From: Arthrobacter sp. KBS0703
GTDB lineage: Bacteria > Actinomycetota > Actinomycetes > Actinomycetales > Micrococcaceae
Assembly (NCBI RefSeq): GCF_002008315.2
Contig: NZ_MVDG02000002.1
Coordinates: forward strand, 186,001 to 250,000
Reading direction: 5' to 3'
DNA length: 64,000 nucleotides
This document shows, one piece after another, positions 56,293 through 64,000 of the stretch. Position numbers and translations under genes: made by a program. The notes under the pieces are model-generated. The model worked only from the letters and a program-made list of their open reading frames with translations. It ran no database searches and had not been told where the DNA came from. The first letter of the stretch is position 1, and each line of letters begins with the position of its first letter.

Positions 56293-57320
56293 AGGCGTTC
56301 GTCATCGACCACTACAAGGGTCCGCTGCGCCAGGCCGAGGTGCCCGAACCGGCCGTAGGAGCCCGTGACGTGCTGGTGGAGGTCAAGGCCGCGGGCGTCA
56401 ACCAGCTCGATGAGAAGATCCGTCTGGGCGAGTTCCGGCAAATTTTGCCTTACCGGATGCCGCTGATCCTCGGCCACGACCTGGCCGGCGTTGTCATCGC
56501 CGTTGGCGCAGGGGTTCGAAAGTTCCGGCCCGGGGATGGGGTGTATGCCCGTCCGGCCAAGGACCGGGTTGGGACGTTTGCCGAGCGCATCTCGGTGCAC
56601 GAAGACGACCTGGCTCTCAAGCCCGCGTCGATCAGCATGCGGGAGGCCGGCTCGTTGCCGCTGGTCGCCCTGACCGCGTGGCAAGCGCTCGTGGAACGCG
56701 GCAACGTCAATCCCGGGCAGAAGGTCCTGATCCACGCGGGCGCCGGAGGGGTGGGCTCGATCGCGATCCAGCTGGCGAAGCACCTCGGCGCCTTCGTCGC
56801 CACCACGGCCAGCGCATCGAACGCGGACTGGGTTCGTGAACTGGGCGCGGATCTCGTCATCGATTACCGGAGCCAGGACTTCGAGGACGTCCTGCACGGC
56901 TATGACCTCGTGTTGGACAGCGTCGGCGGCGAGAACCTGGAGAGGTCCCTCCGAGTCCTCAGGCCCGGAGGCAGGGTGATCGGCATCGCAGGTCCGCCGG
57001 ACCCGCGGTTTGCCAAGGAAATCGGCGCGAGTGCACCCCTGCGGCTGGCCATGACCGTGCTGAGCAGCCGCATTCGCCGCCAAGCCCGCCGTCGGAACGT
57101 GAGCTACGAGTTTCTGTTCATGCGGGCGGACGGCGGCCAGCTGCAGGAGATCTCGTCCCTGGTGGATGCCGGCGCTATCCGCCCGGTGGTCGGTCAGGTC
57201 TTCCCGGTCGACCAGACACGCCAGGCGGTATCCGCCGCGGGAGCCGGCGGCGGCCGCGGAAAAGTCGTCGTCGACAACGAACTACCAACCATCCTGGCGA
57301 AGGGCGAGGAATCATCATGA
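56289..57320 (+). CDS. Zinc-free medium-chain NADP-dependent oxidoreductase (quinone-reductase type)
   Basis: 343 residues, ATGA-coupled to the SDR. ILGHDLAGVVIAVGAGVRKF is in the N-terminal domain, and the cofactor motif VLIHAGAGGVGSIAIQLAKH is in the Rossmann domain, then DYRSQDFEDVLHGYDLVLDS. Zinc ligands of classical alcohol dehydrogenases are absent. It reduces enones or quinones with NADPH. Its stop overlaps the hydrolase start by four bases. Confidence 0.9.
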   Translation: MKAFVIDHYKGPLRQAEVPEPAVGARDVLVEVKAAGVNQLDEKIRLGEFRQILPYRMPLILGHDLAGVVIAVGAGVRKFRPGDGVYARPAKDRVGTFAERISVHEDDLALKPASISMREAGSLPLVALTAWQALVERGNVNPGQKVLIHAGAGGVGSIAIQLAKHLGAFVATTASASNADWVRELGADLVIDYRSQDFEDVLHGYDLVLDSVGGENLERSLRVLRPGGRVIGIAGPPDPRFAKEIGASAPLRLAMTVLSSRIRRQARRRNVSYEFLFMRADGGQLQEISSLVDAGAIRPVVGQVFPVDQTRQAVSAAGAGGGRGKVVVDNELPTILAKGEESS

Positions 57321-58183
57321 GCAATCACCAAGGCGCCGGGGACCGGCTGATCGCCGCGTACAAGGACTCGGTAACTCGTACTGTCACTGTCGGCGGAGAC
57401 CGGATCGCCTTTCGCGACCTCGGGCCCCGCACCGGGATACCGGTGGTCTTCTTCACCCACCTCTCCGCCAATCTCGACAACTGGGATCCCCGCGTGGTTG
57501 ATGGCATTGCCGCGCAGCGCCGGGTGATCACCGTCGACTACCGCGGCGTCGGAGGCTCGACGGGGGCCGTCCGCGACTCAGTCGAGGCGATGGCCGACGA
57601 TGCAGTTGCGTTCATCAGGGCCCTCGGCTTGGATCGTGTCGATATTCTCGGCTTCTCCCTCGGGGGCATGATCGCGCAGAGTCTGGCACTCCGGTACCCG
57701 GAACTTGTCCGCAAACTCGTCCTCGCGGGGACGGGGCCTGCCGGCGGCGACGGCATCCAGAACGTGACAGGCATCGCCACCAGGGATCTTGGCCGCGCGC
57801 TGCTCACTTTTCAGGACCCGAAGGTATTCCTGTTCTTCACCCGGACCGTGAACGGTAAACGGTCAGCGCGGGAGTTTCTCGCCCGCCTCAAGGAGCGGAC
57901 AGCCGGCCGCGACCGTACGATTACGTTCCGTGGATATCGCGCCCAGCTGAAAGCGATCCATCGCTGGGGGCTGCAGAAACCCGACGATCTGTCGGTCATT
58001 CGCCAGCCGGTTCTGGCCGTGAACGGCGACAACGACCGGATGGTCCCCACGGTCAATACGGAGGACCTTGCCAGGCGCATCCCCGGCAGCGAGCTCATCA
58101 TCTATCCCGATGCCGGCCACGGCGGCATCTTCCAGCACCACCGCAGCTTCGTCACACAGGCGCTCGAATTCTTGGGCCGATAG
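57317..58183 (+). CDS. Alpha/beta hydrolase
   Basis: 288 residues, coupled to the oxidoreductase (ATGA). The oxyanion region is VVFFTHLSANLDNWDPRVVD. The nucleophile Ser is in VDILGFSLGGMIAQSLALRY, the acid in VNGDNDRMVPTVNT and the His in YPDAGHGGIFQHH. It resembles peroxidase-like/esterase hydrolases. It completes a reduction-then-hydrolysis operon under TetR control. Confidence 0.9.
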   Translation: MSNHQGAGDRLIAAYKDSVTRTVTVGGDRIAFRDLGPRTGIPVVFFTHLSANLDNWDPRVVDGIAAQRRVITVDYRGVGGSTGAVRDSVEAMADDAVAFIRALGLDRVDILGFSLGGMIAQSLALRYPELVRKLVLAGTGPAGGDGIQNVTGIATRDLGRALLTFQDPKVFLFFTRTVNGKRSAREFLARLKERTAGRDRTITFRGYRAQLKAIHRWGLQKPDDLSVIRQPVLAVNGDNDRMVPTVNTEDLARRIPGSELIIYPDAGHGGIFQHHRSFVTQALEFLGR

Positions 58184-58228
58184 ACCCGCCTCTGGTCCGT
58201 CCGCCACTCTTGCTGGCACACTGAGCCG

Positions 58229-59467
58229 ATGACGGAACCTCAACAACAGTCCAGGCGGCCCGGTATCCGCGCCGCGATGTTCGTTGACTTCGACAACGTC
58301 TACACGGGCCTGATGGCGTTGGACCCGGCCGCGGCCAAGAGATTCGCCGAGGATCCCAAGCACTGGACAGAGGCGCTGGCTGATGGCGGCGCAGGTGAGG
58401 AATCCCGGCGCTTCCTCATCCGCAACTGCTATCTCAATCCGGTGATCTACTCCAAGTACAGGCCGTACTGGACCAGGGCGGGCTTCCGCGTGATCGATTG
58501 CCCCTCCCTCACGCAACGGGGCAAGAGCAGCACCGACATCAATCTGGTGCTGGACGCGGTGGACGCACTGTCCGGTGCGGCACACGTCGAGGAATTCTTC
58601 ATCGCGTCGGCGGACGCGGACTTCACCTCCCTGGTCCAGCGGTTCCGGGCGGCTGACCGCATGACCACCGTCATCGCTGCCGGTGCTGTGGCGTTCGCGT
58701 ACCGGGAGATGGCGGACAGCGTAGTGGAGTCCCACGACTTCGTGGCAATCCTCAACGGAACCTCGGCCGGAATGCCCCGCATGGTGGCGTCTGCCGGACC
58801 TGGCGCCCCGCCCCGCACCGCACCAGGTGTCCCGAGGGCCGCGACGACGGCGGCCGACGAGGTCCGATCCTTGGTGCAGGCCGCGCCGGGCCCGGTCACC
58901 GGGGCAGTTGCGGCGCACAGGGCCCTGACCGCAGACCCGTCACTCAAGACCGATTGGGGCGGCTTCGGAAAGTTCGGGGCCTGGATCGCCCAGATCGGCC
59001 AGGGCGTTCAGTACTCGTCCACGCCGTCGCCCGGCTGGGTGTGGGACGCCAAGAGGTTTTCGCCGGAGCTCTCCTCGCTGGCACCCGCCGCCCGGCCGGC
59101 CATCGAGGAGCAGGTCACCCGGGTCACCGACGTGCCGGCGCTGTCTGCCGAACAGTTCCGGCAGGTTTTCCTGTCCCTGGAGGCGAAGTTGCGCGAGCAC
59201 TCCGGCAACCGCAGCGAACTGGCACGGACCGTCCGGGATGACTGTGTTGCGGCCGGGCAGCCGGTGTCCCGCTCAGCCGTCAACTTCGTGATCCAAGGCG
59301 TGGTGTACGCGGGCGGATCCCTCCCGGACGACATGCCGGCGAGGGACCTCGCCGCTGCGTGGACACGGAATGTTGAAGAGCTGTGCCGCCTTGCCCTCAT
59401 GGAGTTCGACGACGCGGAGAAGCTCGCGCTCCGGCGCTGGGCCGGCGGCGGGCTGCTGGAGAGCTAG
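58229..59467 (+). CDS. NYN-domain (PIN-fold) RNase-like protein with C-terminal OST-HTH-like region
   Basis: 412 residues. The NYN domain starts with AAMFVDFDNVYTGLMALDP (catalytic Asp), then GKSSTDINLVLDAVDALSGA (Asp) and EEFFIASADADFTSLVQRFR (Asp). This gives the acidic set expected of a metal-dependent RNase. After a Pro/Ala linker, DWGGFGKFGAWIAQIGQGVQ looks like an OST-HTH/LOTUS RNA-binding module, and a further helical region ends the protein. NYN proteins process RNA or act in defence. It has no obvious partner gene. Confidence 0.82.
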   Translation: MTEPQQQSRRPGIRAAMFVDFDNVYTGLMALDPAAAKRFAEDPKHWTEALADGGAGEESRRFLIRNCYLNPVIYSKYRPYWTRAGFRVIDCPSLTQRGKSSTDINLVLDAVDALSGAAHVEEFFIASADADFTSLVQRFRAADRMTTVIAAGAVAFAYREMADSVVESHDFVAILNGTSAGMPRMVASAGPGAPPRTAPGVPRAATTAADEVRSLVQAAPGPVTGAVAAHRALTADPSLKTDWGGFGKFGAWIAQIGQGVQYSSTPSPGWVWDAKRFSPELSSLAPAARPAIEEQVTRVTDVPALSAEQFRQVFLSLEAKLREHSGNRSELARTVRDDCVAAGQPVSRSAVNFVIQGVVYAGGSLPDDMPARDLAAAWTRNVEELCRLALMEFDDAEKLALRRWAGGGLLES

Positions 59468-59496
59468 CCGACGGCGGGGCGTCCCCGCCATTCGCA

Positions 59497-59556
59497 GCGG
59501 GCAACGGCAGCGGGCAACGGGCAACCGGCAACCGGCAACGGCAACGGGCAACGGGC
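59497..59556. repeat. Short tandem repeat CGGGCAA/CGGCAA
   Basis: About nine imperfect units of six or seven bases run in tandem between the NYN gene and the convergent HNH gene. They are preceded at 59472-59490 by a short GGCGGGG/CCCCGCC hairpin that may be a degenerate copy of the dispersed palindrome. Slipped-strand variation is expected. Confidence 0.7.
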
Positions 59557-59576
59557 AGGACCGGCGAGAGTCGATC

Positions 59577-61001
59577 CTACGCCGCGATGAATAGTGCCCA
59601 GTCAGGCAAGGGATCCACCGGAAATGGTGGCCCGGTCCCTCCGGGACCGGATGTACTGGCAAGTACGTCCGGCCAGTCGGGCGGTTCCCAGTCCTGTTGT
59701 TCGCTGGGATAGGAGCGTCCCGCGGGAGAGATCCAGCTGGGCGGCTGGTCCCGGGTGGCGTCAACCGGCCTCCATGCTGTGGTGTGTTTGAGTCGGTGGT
59801 GCCTCCGGCATGGCTGGCCCAGGTTGGTGATGCCGGTGCCGCCTCCCTCGGACCAGGCCAGCAGATGGTCTGCTTCATTATCCAAGGAATGGTTGTTGCA
59901 GCCGGGAAAGGGGCACCGGCCGTCCCGGAGCCGCAACCAATGGCGCATCGCCTTCGGAACCCGGTAGCTGGTGCGTCCGATCTCCAGCGGCGCTCCGCTG
60001 CGCGGATCGGTGAGCACGCGCAGGAATGATCCGGCACCATCCCCGACAAGCCGGCGGGCCATGCTCGGCGGAATGGGACCATACCCATCCAGCGTGGCCG
60101 GTTCCGTGCCGGCACCCAGCAGCGACAACACCGGAACGGTCACCAGGACCTGCGCCTTGGGTGACGGCGTTCCTTCAGCCACCCCCGCCAGCAGCCAGTC
60201 AGCGGCGACGTCCGCACGGAGCTGGGTCAGCGTTCTGGATTCGGCGGGCCCCTGCAGGGCACGCGCGGCTTCCGTGGCACGGGACCAAACAGACGCGGCC
60301 ACGTCCGCAGTCACATAGGCCGAGAGCCAGGCCATGCCGTCCCGGTCCGGGGCATATTCCAGCCGACGGTCCTGCACGCCCTTGCTGTGGCGTGCTTCGA
60401 TGCTTACAGGATGATGCCGCTCGCGCCAGCTCCGCGCTTTGGCCCGGAACCTGCCCGGCACCAGCTCTGCCGCCGGGCAGCCACGCGCAGCAAAGGGAGC
60501 TTCGGGGTCCAGGAAATGGGCCTCCAAGGCAGCAGCAGCGGCGGGGTCCAGACCGGATGTTTCATCACACATCACCCGTGCGTGCTGCCACGAAATGCTC
60601 CCTGACTGCAGCGCTGACAGCGTCAGGGGCAACGCGGTGGTCAGGGTGGCTGACTCCGCCAACAAGGCCGCCGCCGATCTTTCACTCACGGTCAGGGCAC
60701 AGGCCACCTCTGCTATCACCGCCATTGCCTGGGCGCTGCGCTCCTGCGGGGAAGCGGCCGGAGCGGCCATGGCTGCGGAAGCGTGGGCGTATCCGGCGGC
60801 GAAGTGCACTTTCAGCGCGGCCATGCCGGCTTCCACCCGGGCAGCCGCAGCCAGCCCGTCCAGGCAAGCGTCCGCTTCGTCCTGAAGGGGGTCAGCACCG
60901 GTCGAGGCGACCTTCCCGGCCCCGCTACCGGCAAGTGCAGCCATGGCAGCGAGAGAGGCCTCCATGGCCTCCAACGTCTCCGCAACTGCTCTGCCTTCCA
61001 T
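59577..61001 (-). CDS. DUF222/HNH endonuclease-motif protein (13E12-repeat type)
   Basis: About 474 residues from ATG 61001; a GTG at 61007 is possible. The long helical DUF222 region (AALLAESATLTTALPLTLSA, then MCDETSGLDPAAAAALEAHF) precedes a C-terminal HNH nuclease motif: RDGRCPFPGCNNHSLDNEAD, then HLLAWSEGGGTGITNLGQPC and RRHHRLKH, with zinc-type Cys/His. These proteins are present in many copies in Arthrobacter and Mycobacterium genomes and behave like selfish or domesticated nucleases; biological role unclear. Confidence 0.92.
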   Translation of the reverse strand: MEGRAVAETLEAMEASLAAMAALAGSGAGKVASTGADPLQDEADACLDGLAAAARVEAGMAALKVHFAAGYAHASAAMAAPAASPQERSAQAMAVIAEVACALTVSERSAAALLAESATLTTALPLTLSALQSGSISWQHARVMCDETSGLDPAAAAALEAHFLDPEAPFAARGCPAAELVPGRFRAKARSWRERHHPVSIEARHSKGVQDRRLEYAPDRDGMAWLSAYVTADVAASVWSRATEAARALQGPAESRTLTQLRADVAADWLLAGVAEGTPSPKAQVLVTVPVLSLLGAGTEPATLDGYGPIPPSMARRLVGDGAGSFLRVLTDPRSGAPLEIGRTSYRVPKAMRHWLRLRDGRCPFPGCNNHSLDNEADHLLAWSEGGGTGITNLGQPCRRHHRLKHTTAWRPVDATRDQPPSWISPAGRSYPSEQQDWEPPDWPDVLASTSGPGGTGPPFPVDPLPDWALFIAA

Positions 61002-61055
61002 ACCCACAGCATGGCAGCAGGCACTGACAATTTAGCCGGCATCAGAGTTGCAATG

Positions 61056-61940
61056 TCAGCCTTCCAAAATCTGCCTGATCCCGAACTCTCCCACGGTGAA
61101 CATCCGCGGATTGTCATCGGAGTTGCTCAGCATGGCGGTGGACAAGACTAGAGCCCATCCCCGGGCCCTTATCCAGGTGTCCCTCTCCACTGCGGGGCCA
61201 TAGGCGCCCATGAAGCGGTGGCGGGCGCCGCCGTCGAACATCAGCCACCCCACCGCAAGATCAACGGCCGGGTCCCCTGCCCCAACGTCGCCGAAATCGA
61301 TGACGCCGGCCAACCCGCCGTCGTCCGCCAGCAGGATATTGCCCGGGTGAAGGTCCCCGTGGAGCATCATCGCCGGACCATTCCAGGGTTTAGCGGCACA
61401 GGTCTGCGCCCACACCGCCCGCAGCGCTGCTGCCTGCGGGTAGCGTTCGCGGTCCCCGAGCCGTTCCGCCACCGTAGCGGCACGGTCCATCAGCGGCACG
61501 CCGCGGAAAGGATTCACCGGGACGCCGGTTTCGGCAGGCACGTGGAGGGACCGGAGGAAAAGGGCCAGGCCTTCAGCGGCCGGCCCGCGGTGTGCCGGGG
61601 CGACTTCGGCCGCTGCGGCTCCGGGTACCCACCGCACGATGCTCCACGGCCAAGGAAAGTGCGACGTCGGCCGGCCGGCATGGACGGGCACAGGAACCGC
61701 AACCGGGGAACGGCGGGCGATGTCGGGAAGGTAGTGCTGTTCATGCAGTATCAGCGAAACGGCCTTCGGCCTGCGCGGCAGCCTCACGGCCAGGTCGTCG
61801 CCGAGCCGGAAGGTCGCGTTGTCCCAGCCATTCGCCACCCGCGCCAAAGGACGATCGCCGAGGTCGGGCCGCTGGTCCCGGACTAGGCGATGGACGACGG
61901 TGTCGCTCACCTCCACTGTAGCTGGTGGCATTCCCGCCAT
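61056..61940 (-). CDS. Aminoglycoside-phosphotransferase family protein
   Basis: 294 residues. The N-terminal lobe reads WDNATFRLGDDLAVRLPRRP, then HEQHYLPDIA. The catalytic loop is MMLHGDLHPGNILLADDGGL and the magnesium motif is AGVIDFGDVGAGDPAVDLAV. The family includes aminoglycoside kinases and many small-molecule kinases. Acquired resistance cannot be concluded from sequence alone. It is divergent from the PD-(D/E)XK gene. Confidence 0.9.
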   Translation of the reverse strand: MAGMPPATVEVSDTVVHRLVRDQRPDLGDRPLARVANGWDNATFRLGDDLAVRLPRRPKAVSLILHEQHYLPDIARRSPVAVPVPVHAGRPTSHFPWPWSIVRWVPGAAAAEVAPAHRGPAAEGLALFLRSLHVPAETGVPVNPFRGVPLMDRAATVAERLGDRERYPQAAALRAVWAQTCAAKPWNGPAMMLHGDLHPGNILLADDGGLAGVIDFGDVGAGDPAVDLAVGWLMFDGGARHRFMGAYGPAVERDTWIRARGWALVLSTAMLSNSDDNPRMFTVGEFGIRQILEG

Positions 61941-62109
61941 TCAGAGATCCGCCTTACCCGTTTCTGCGATGAGTCCGGTCCTTTCCTTGTCCGAATATAG
62001 TTCAGATCGCCGAGCTGAGCCGCGGTGGCGGGCGTGGGGACGGTGGCAGCATCAATTTGGCTTGTCGCTGCGCTACGGTTGGCAGCACCATCAATTCTTA
62101 GGGGGGCAA

Positions 62110-63204
62110 ATGGAGTTTGCAGAAAAACTCTCAGCTTTGGCAGCAAAGGTGCGCCAACAGCGAGGTGTGATTCAAACCGAAGAGGCAACAAAGAATGCCT
62201 TCGTCATGCCATTCATTTCCACAATCCTGGGCTATGACGTCTTCAATCCGCTGGAAGTCGTTCCAGAGTTCATCGCGGACGTAGGCCTCAAGAAGGGCGA
62301 GAAGATCGACTACGCCATCGTCAAGCACGGCGAGGTGCAGATCCTGATTGAATGCAAAAAGTCCACTGAGCCAGTGAAAATCGAGCATGCATCCCAGCTT
62401 TTCCGGTACTTTGCCGTGACCAACGCCAGGATCGCAATTCTCACCAACGGCGAGGTGTACCAGTTCTTCACTGACCTCGATGCGCCAAACCGCATGGACG
62501 CCAAGCCGTTCCTGGTGCTGGATTTGACCGATATCGACGAGTCTCTGATACCGGAACTGCAAAAACTTTCCAAGGACGTTTTTGATCTCGACTCGATCAT
62601 CAGCGCCGCCGGTGAATTGAAATACATTGGCGAACTCAAAAGGACACTGGCTGCACAGTTCAAGGAGCCGGAGGACGAGTGGGTCAAGTTCCTGACCGGT
62701 CGCGTGTATCCGGGCCCCTACACGCAGAAAGTACGGGAGCAGTTCACGGCGTTGGTAACCAAGGCGTCCAAGCAGTTCCTGAATGACCAGGTTAACGAGC
62801 GCCTGAAGAAAGCGCTGGGTGCTCCGAGTTTCCCGCAGAATGAGGACGCAACCGTGGCCGCCAGTGTCACCAGTGCACCTGTGGCTGAAGCAGACCTGGC
62901 CGAGGCCGACGGTTTGGAAACAACGCTCGAGGAAATCGAGGGATACCAGATCGTGCGGGCCATCGTCTGCAGCGAGGTGAAACCGGCTCGTGTGGTGCAG
63001 AGGGATGCCAAGTCCTATTTTGCGGTGCTGCTGGATGACAACAACCGCAAGCCGATCGCGCGCCTGCACTTCAACCGCAGTCATCAGAAATACATCGGAA
63101 TATTCGACGACAACAAAGAAGAGACTCGCGTGCCCATTAGCTCGTTGGAAGAGATCTACGAGCACACGGAAGCACTCCGCGCGAGCGTAAAGAGCTACCT
63201 GTGA
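62110..63204 (+). CDS. Orphan HsdR-N/PD-(D/E)XK nuclease-like protein
   Basis: 364 residues from ATG 62110, after AGGGGGGC. The N-terminal domain has TEEATKNAFVMPFISTILGY, EFIADVGLKKGEKIDYAIVK and VQILIECKKSTEPVKIEHAS. This gives the Glu, Asp and Glu-x-Lys set of PD-(D/E)XK nucleases, as in type I restriction HsdR N-termini. The C-terminal part (YQIVRAIVCSEVKPARVVQR, HFNRSHQKYIGIFDDNKEET) is a beta-rich domain. No HsdM/HsdS or helicase gene is nearby. It looks poorer in GC than its neighbours, suggesting recent transfer. A phage- or defence-related role is inferred. Confidence 0.8.
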   Translation: MEFAEKLSALAAKVRQQRGVIQTEEATKNAFVMPFISTILGYDVFNPLEVVPEFIADVGLKKGEKIDYAIVKHGEVQILIECKKSTEPVKIEHASQLFRYFAVTNARIAILTNGEVYQFFTDLDAPNRMDAKPFLVLDLTDIDESLIPELQKLSKDVFDLDSIISAAGELKYIGELKRTLAAQFKEPEDEWVKFLTGRVYPGPYTQKVREQFTALVTKASKQFLNDQVNERLKKALGAPSFPQNEDATVAASVTSAPVAEADLAEADGLETTLEEIEGYQIVRAIVCSEVKPARVVQRDAKSYFAVLLDDNNRKPIARLHFNRSHQKYIGIFDDNKEETRVPISSLEEIYEHTEALRASVKSYL

Positions 63205-63256
63205 ACGCCGAAACTGACGGGCTGGTCCACGGCCACTGATTTCGCAGGCAGGACAA

Positions 63257-63289
63257 GCGGACGACGGCGGACCTCCCGCCGTCGTCCGC
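63257..63289 (+). repeat. Dispersed palindromic repeat, copy I
   Basis: GCGGACGACGGCGG (63257-63270) pairs perfectly with CCGCCGTCGTCCGC (63276-63289) around ACCTC. It is followed by CTGCGTCGG. It lies between convergent genes. Confidence 0.8.
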
Positions 63290-63304
63290 CTAAGCTGCGT
63301 CGGC

Positions 63305-63652
63305 TTAAGTAAAACTGGCCGCTCGAGGCGCTTCAACGATGGTCAGTTGGCCGGTTGTGTCAGGGACGCCAGGAAATTGCACCGACGGGGCCTCACTAGC
63401 GGCCACCGGCGACCCCTGCCTGGAGCGCAGGCGAAGAAGCGCTACCGCCGAAATGAGGAACCAGGCGATATTGGTGACCACAGACGGCCACGCTTCGTGG
63501 AATGCACCATTGACAATGAAGGCACAAGCCCCCAACAGATTCGCGGTCTGGAAGCCCTTGCCAGCCTTCAGCCACCCCATGGAAACAGCCAGGTACGCAC
63601 TGAGTATCGCAACCGCGCCTGCCCAGCCGGAAATTTCAAACAGCAGTTCCAT
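63305..63652 (-). CDS. CBU_0592-type small membrane protein
   Basis: 115 residues. Three hydrophobic segments (AVAILSAYLAVSMGWL, NLLGACAFIVNGAF, VVTNIAWFLISAVALL) occupy the first 75 residues, with a polar Ser/Pro/Thr tail of 40 residues. The pattern matches the CBU_0592 family, which has no known function. The start at 63652 is the only good ATG. Confidence 0.75.
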   Translation of the reverse strand: MELLFEISGWAGAVAILSAYLAVSMGWLKAGKGFQTANLLGACAFIVNGAFHEAWPSVVTNIAWFLISAVALLRLRSRQGSPVAASEAPSVQFPGVPDTTGQLTIVEAPRAASFT

Positions 63653-63681
63653 CTTGTCCTTTCAGAGGTATGCCCGGCTGC

Positions 63682-63812
63682 CATTCGCCGGACGGAGTGG
63701 AGATGGCGGGCTATGTGTTTTGTTTGGGAAGCGGCTCCATTGCCGTAGGGATCAGGCATTGCCGGAACACCGTTTTCTCAGCGGTCGGGCCGGGCCCTCA
63801 TTCGCCGGACGG
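63682..63812 (+). repeat. Direct 14-base repeats in an otherwise empty gap
   Basis: CATTCGCCGGACGG occurs at 63682-63695 and again at 63799-63812. The 263 bases between the membrane protein and the LysR gene (63653-63915) show no gene. The second half becomes AT-rich near 63838-63915, consistent with the LysR promoter. Confidence 0.5.
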
Positions 63813-63915
63813 TCCAGCCTGCATCCCTTGCTTGCACATTTACAGCAATTATGAGGACGAACGAGTCTGTAGATCAATTGCATTCCGCTGTAGATAGGGT
63901 TTAGAACTGCTTAAC

Positions 63916-64000
63916 ATGGATATAGATCCGCGCCGACTGCGAGTTCTTCTTGCGGTTGCCCGCACGGGCGGAGTGCTCGCCGCGGCTGACGAACTAGGGA
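63916..64000 (+). CDS. LysR-family transcriptional regulator, N-terminal fragment (cut by window edge)
   Basis: Only 28 codons are inside the window: DPRRLRVLLAVARTGGVLAA, then ADELG. This is the start of the LysR winged helix, matching the usual LxxFxxVAxxGSxxxAAxxL pattern. The start at 63916 follows an AT-rich stretch. Target genes lie outside the window. Confidence 0.7.
   Translation, partial: MDIDPRRLRVLLAVARTGGVLAAADELG

Noticed and set aside
59497..59556. CRISPR-like array
   Set aside because: The units are six to seven bases with no spacers.
61056..61940. Acquired aminoglycoside resistance gene
   Set aside because: Only general APH-fold motifs are present. The family is broad, and no mobile element or resistance neighbour is seen.

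Overview
The window is GC-rich, densely packed actinobacterial DNA. Gene content points to Arthrobacter/Pseudarthrobacter or a close Micrococcales relative: DUF222/HNH proteins, MmyB-type regulators, a SCO1664/MSMEG_4193-type pair, a DUF817 protein and many SDR/AKR detoxification genes. No rRNA, tRNA, CRISPR array, integrase or transposase was seen. This rests on reading protein families by eye, not on database searches.

Layout. 0-6 kb: a polyol/sugar-alcohol ABC uptake and oxidation operon (binding lipoprotein, two permeases, zinc polyol dehydrogenase, start of a PfkB kinase) with a divergent AraC regulator. 6-10.5 kb: mntH, a DUF817 membrane protein, a damaged MOSC gene and a PIN-domain protein. 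10.5-22.6 kb: one long minus-strand glycine/serine/one-carbon block headed by a tandem glycine riboswitch: gcvP, gcvT, gcvH, glyA, sdaA, lipA, a MetF-like reductase, a CycA-like permease and purU. 23-27.7 kb: gluconokinase with a wrecked L-idonate dehydrogenase, an extra adenylate kinase, and an SDR with an MmyB-type regulator. 27.9-35 kb: a catabolic cluster of unknown substrate (GntR, cache protein, MFS porter, FAD amine-oxidase-like enzyme, DapA-family lyase, aldehyde dehydrogenase). 35-49.8 kb: accessory genes with many broken reading frames and two cupin/reductase clusters. 49.8-53.3 kb: a VWA protein and MoxR-like AAA pair. 53-58 kb: a phosphatase/SCO1664 pair and a TetR-controlled SDR/MDR/hydrolase operon. 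58-64 kb: a NYN RNase-like protein, an HNH protein, a phosphotransferase, an orphan PD-(D/E)XK protein, a CBU_0592-type membrane protein and the start of a LysR gene.

Sequence quality matters here. Five sites carry Nextera mosaic-end sequence, four of them back-to-back pairs identical or nearly identical to the mate-pair junction adapter. They interrupt the MOSC, idonate dehydrogenase and VWA genes and are library artefacts, not biology. Single-base frameshifts also occur in genes that should be intact (gcvP, lipA), so every broken frame here may be an assembly error.

The most interesting structures that look biological are: a dispersed palindromic repeat present nine times and always in the same orientation, the riboswitch-led one-carbon block, and the unassigned oxidase/lyase/dehydrogenase pathway at 28-35 kb.
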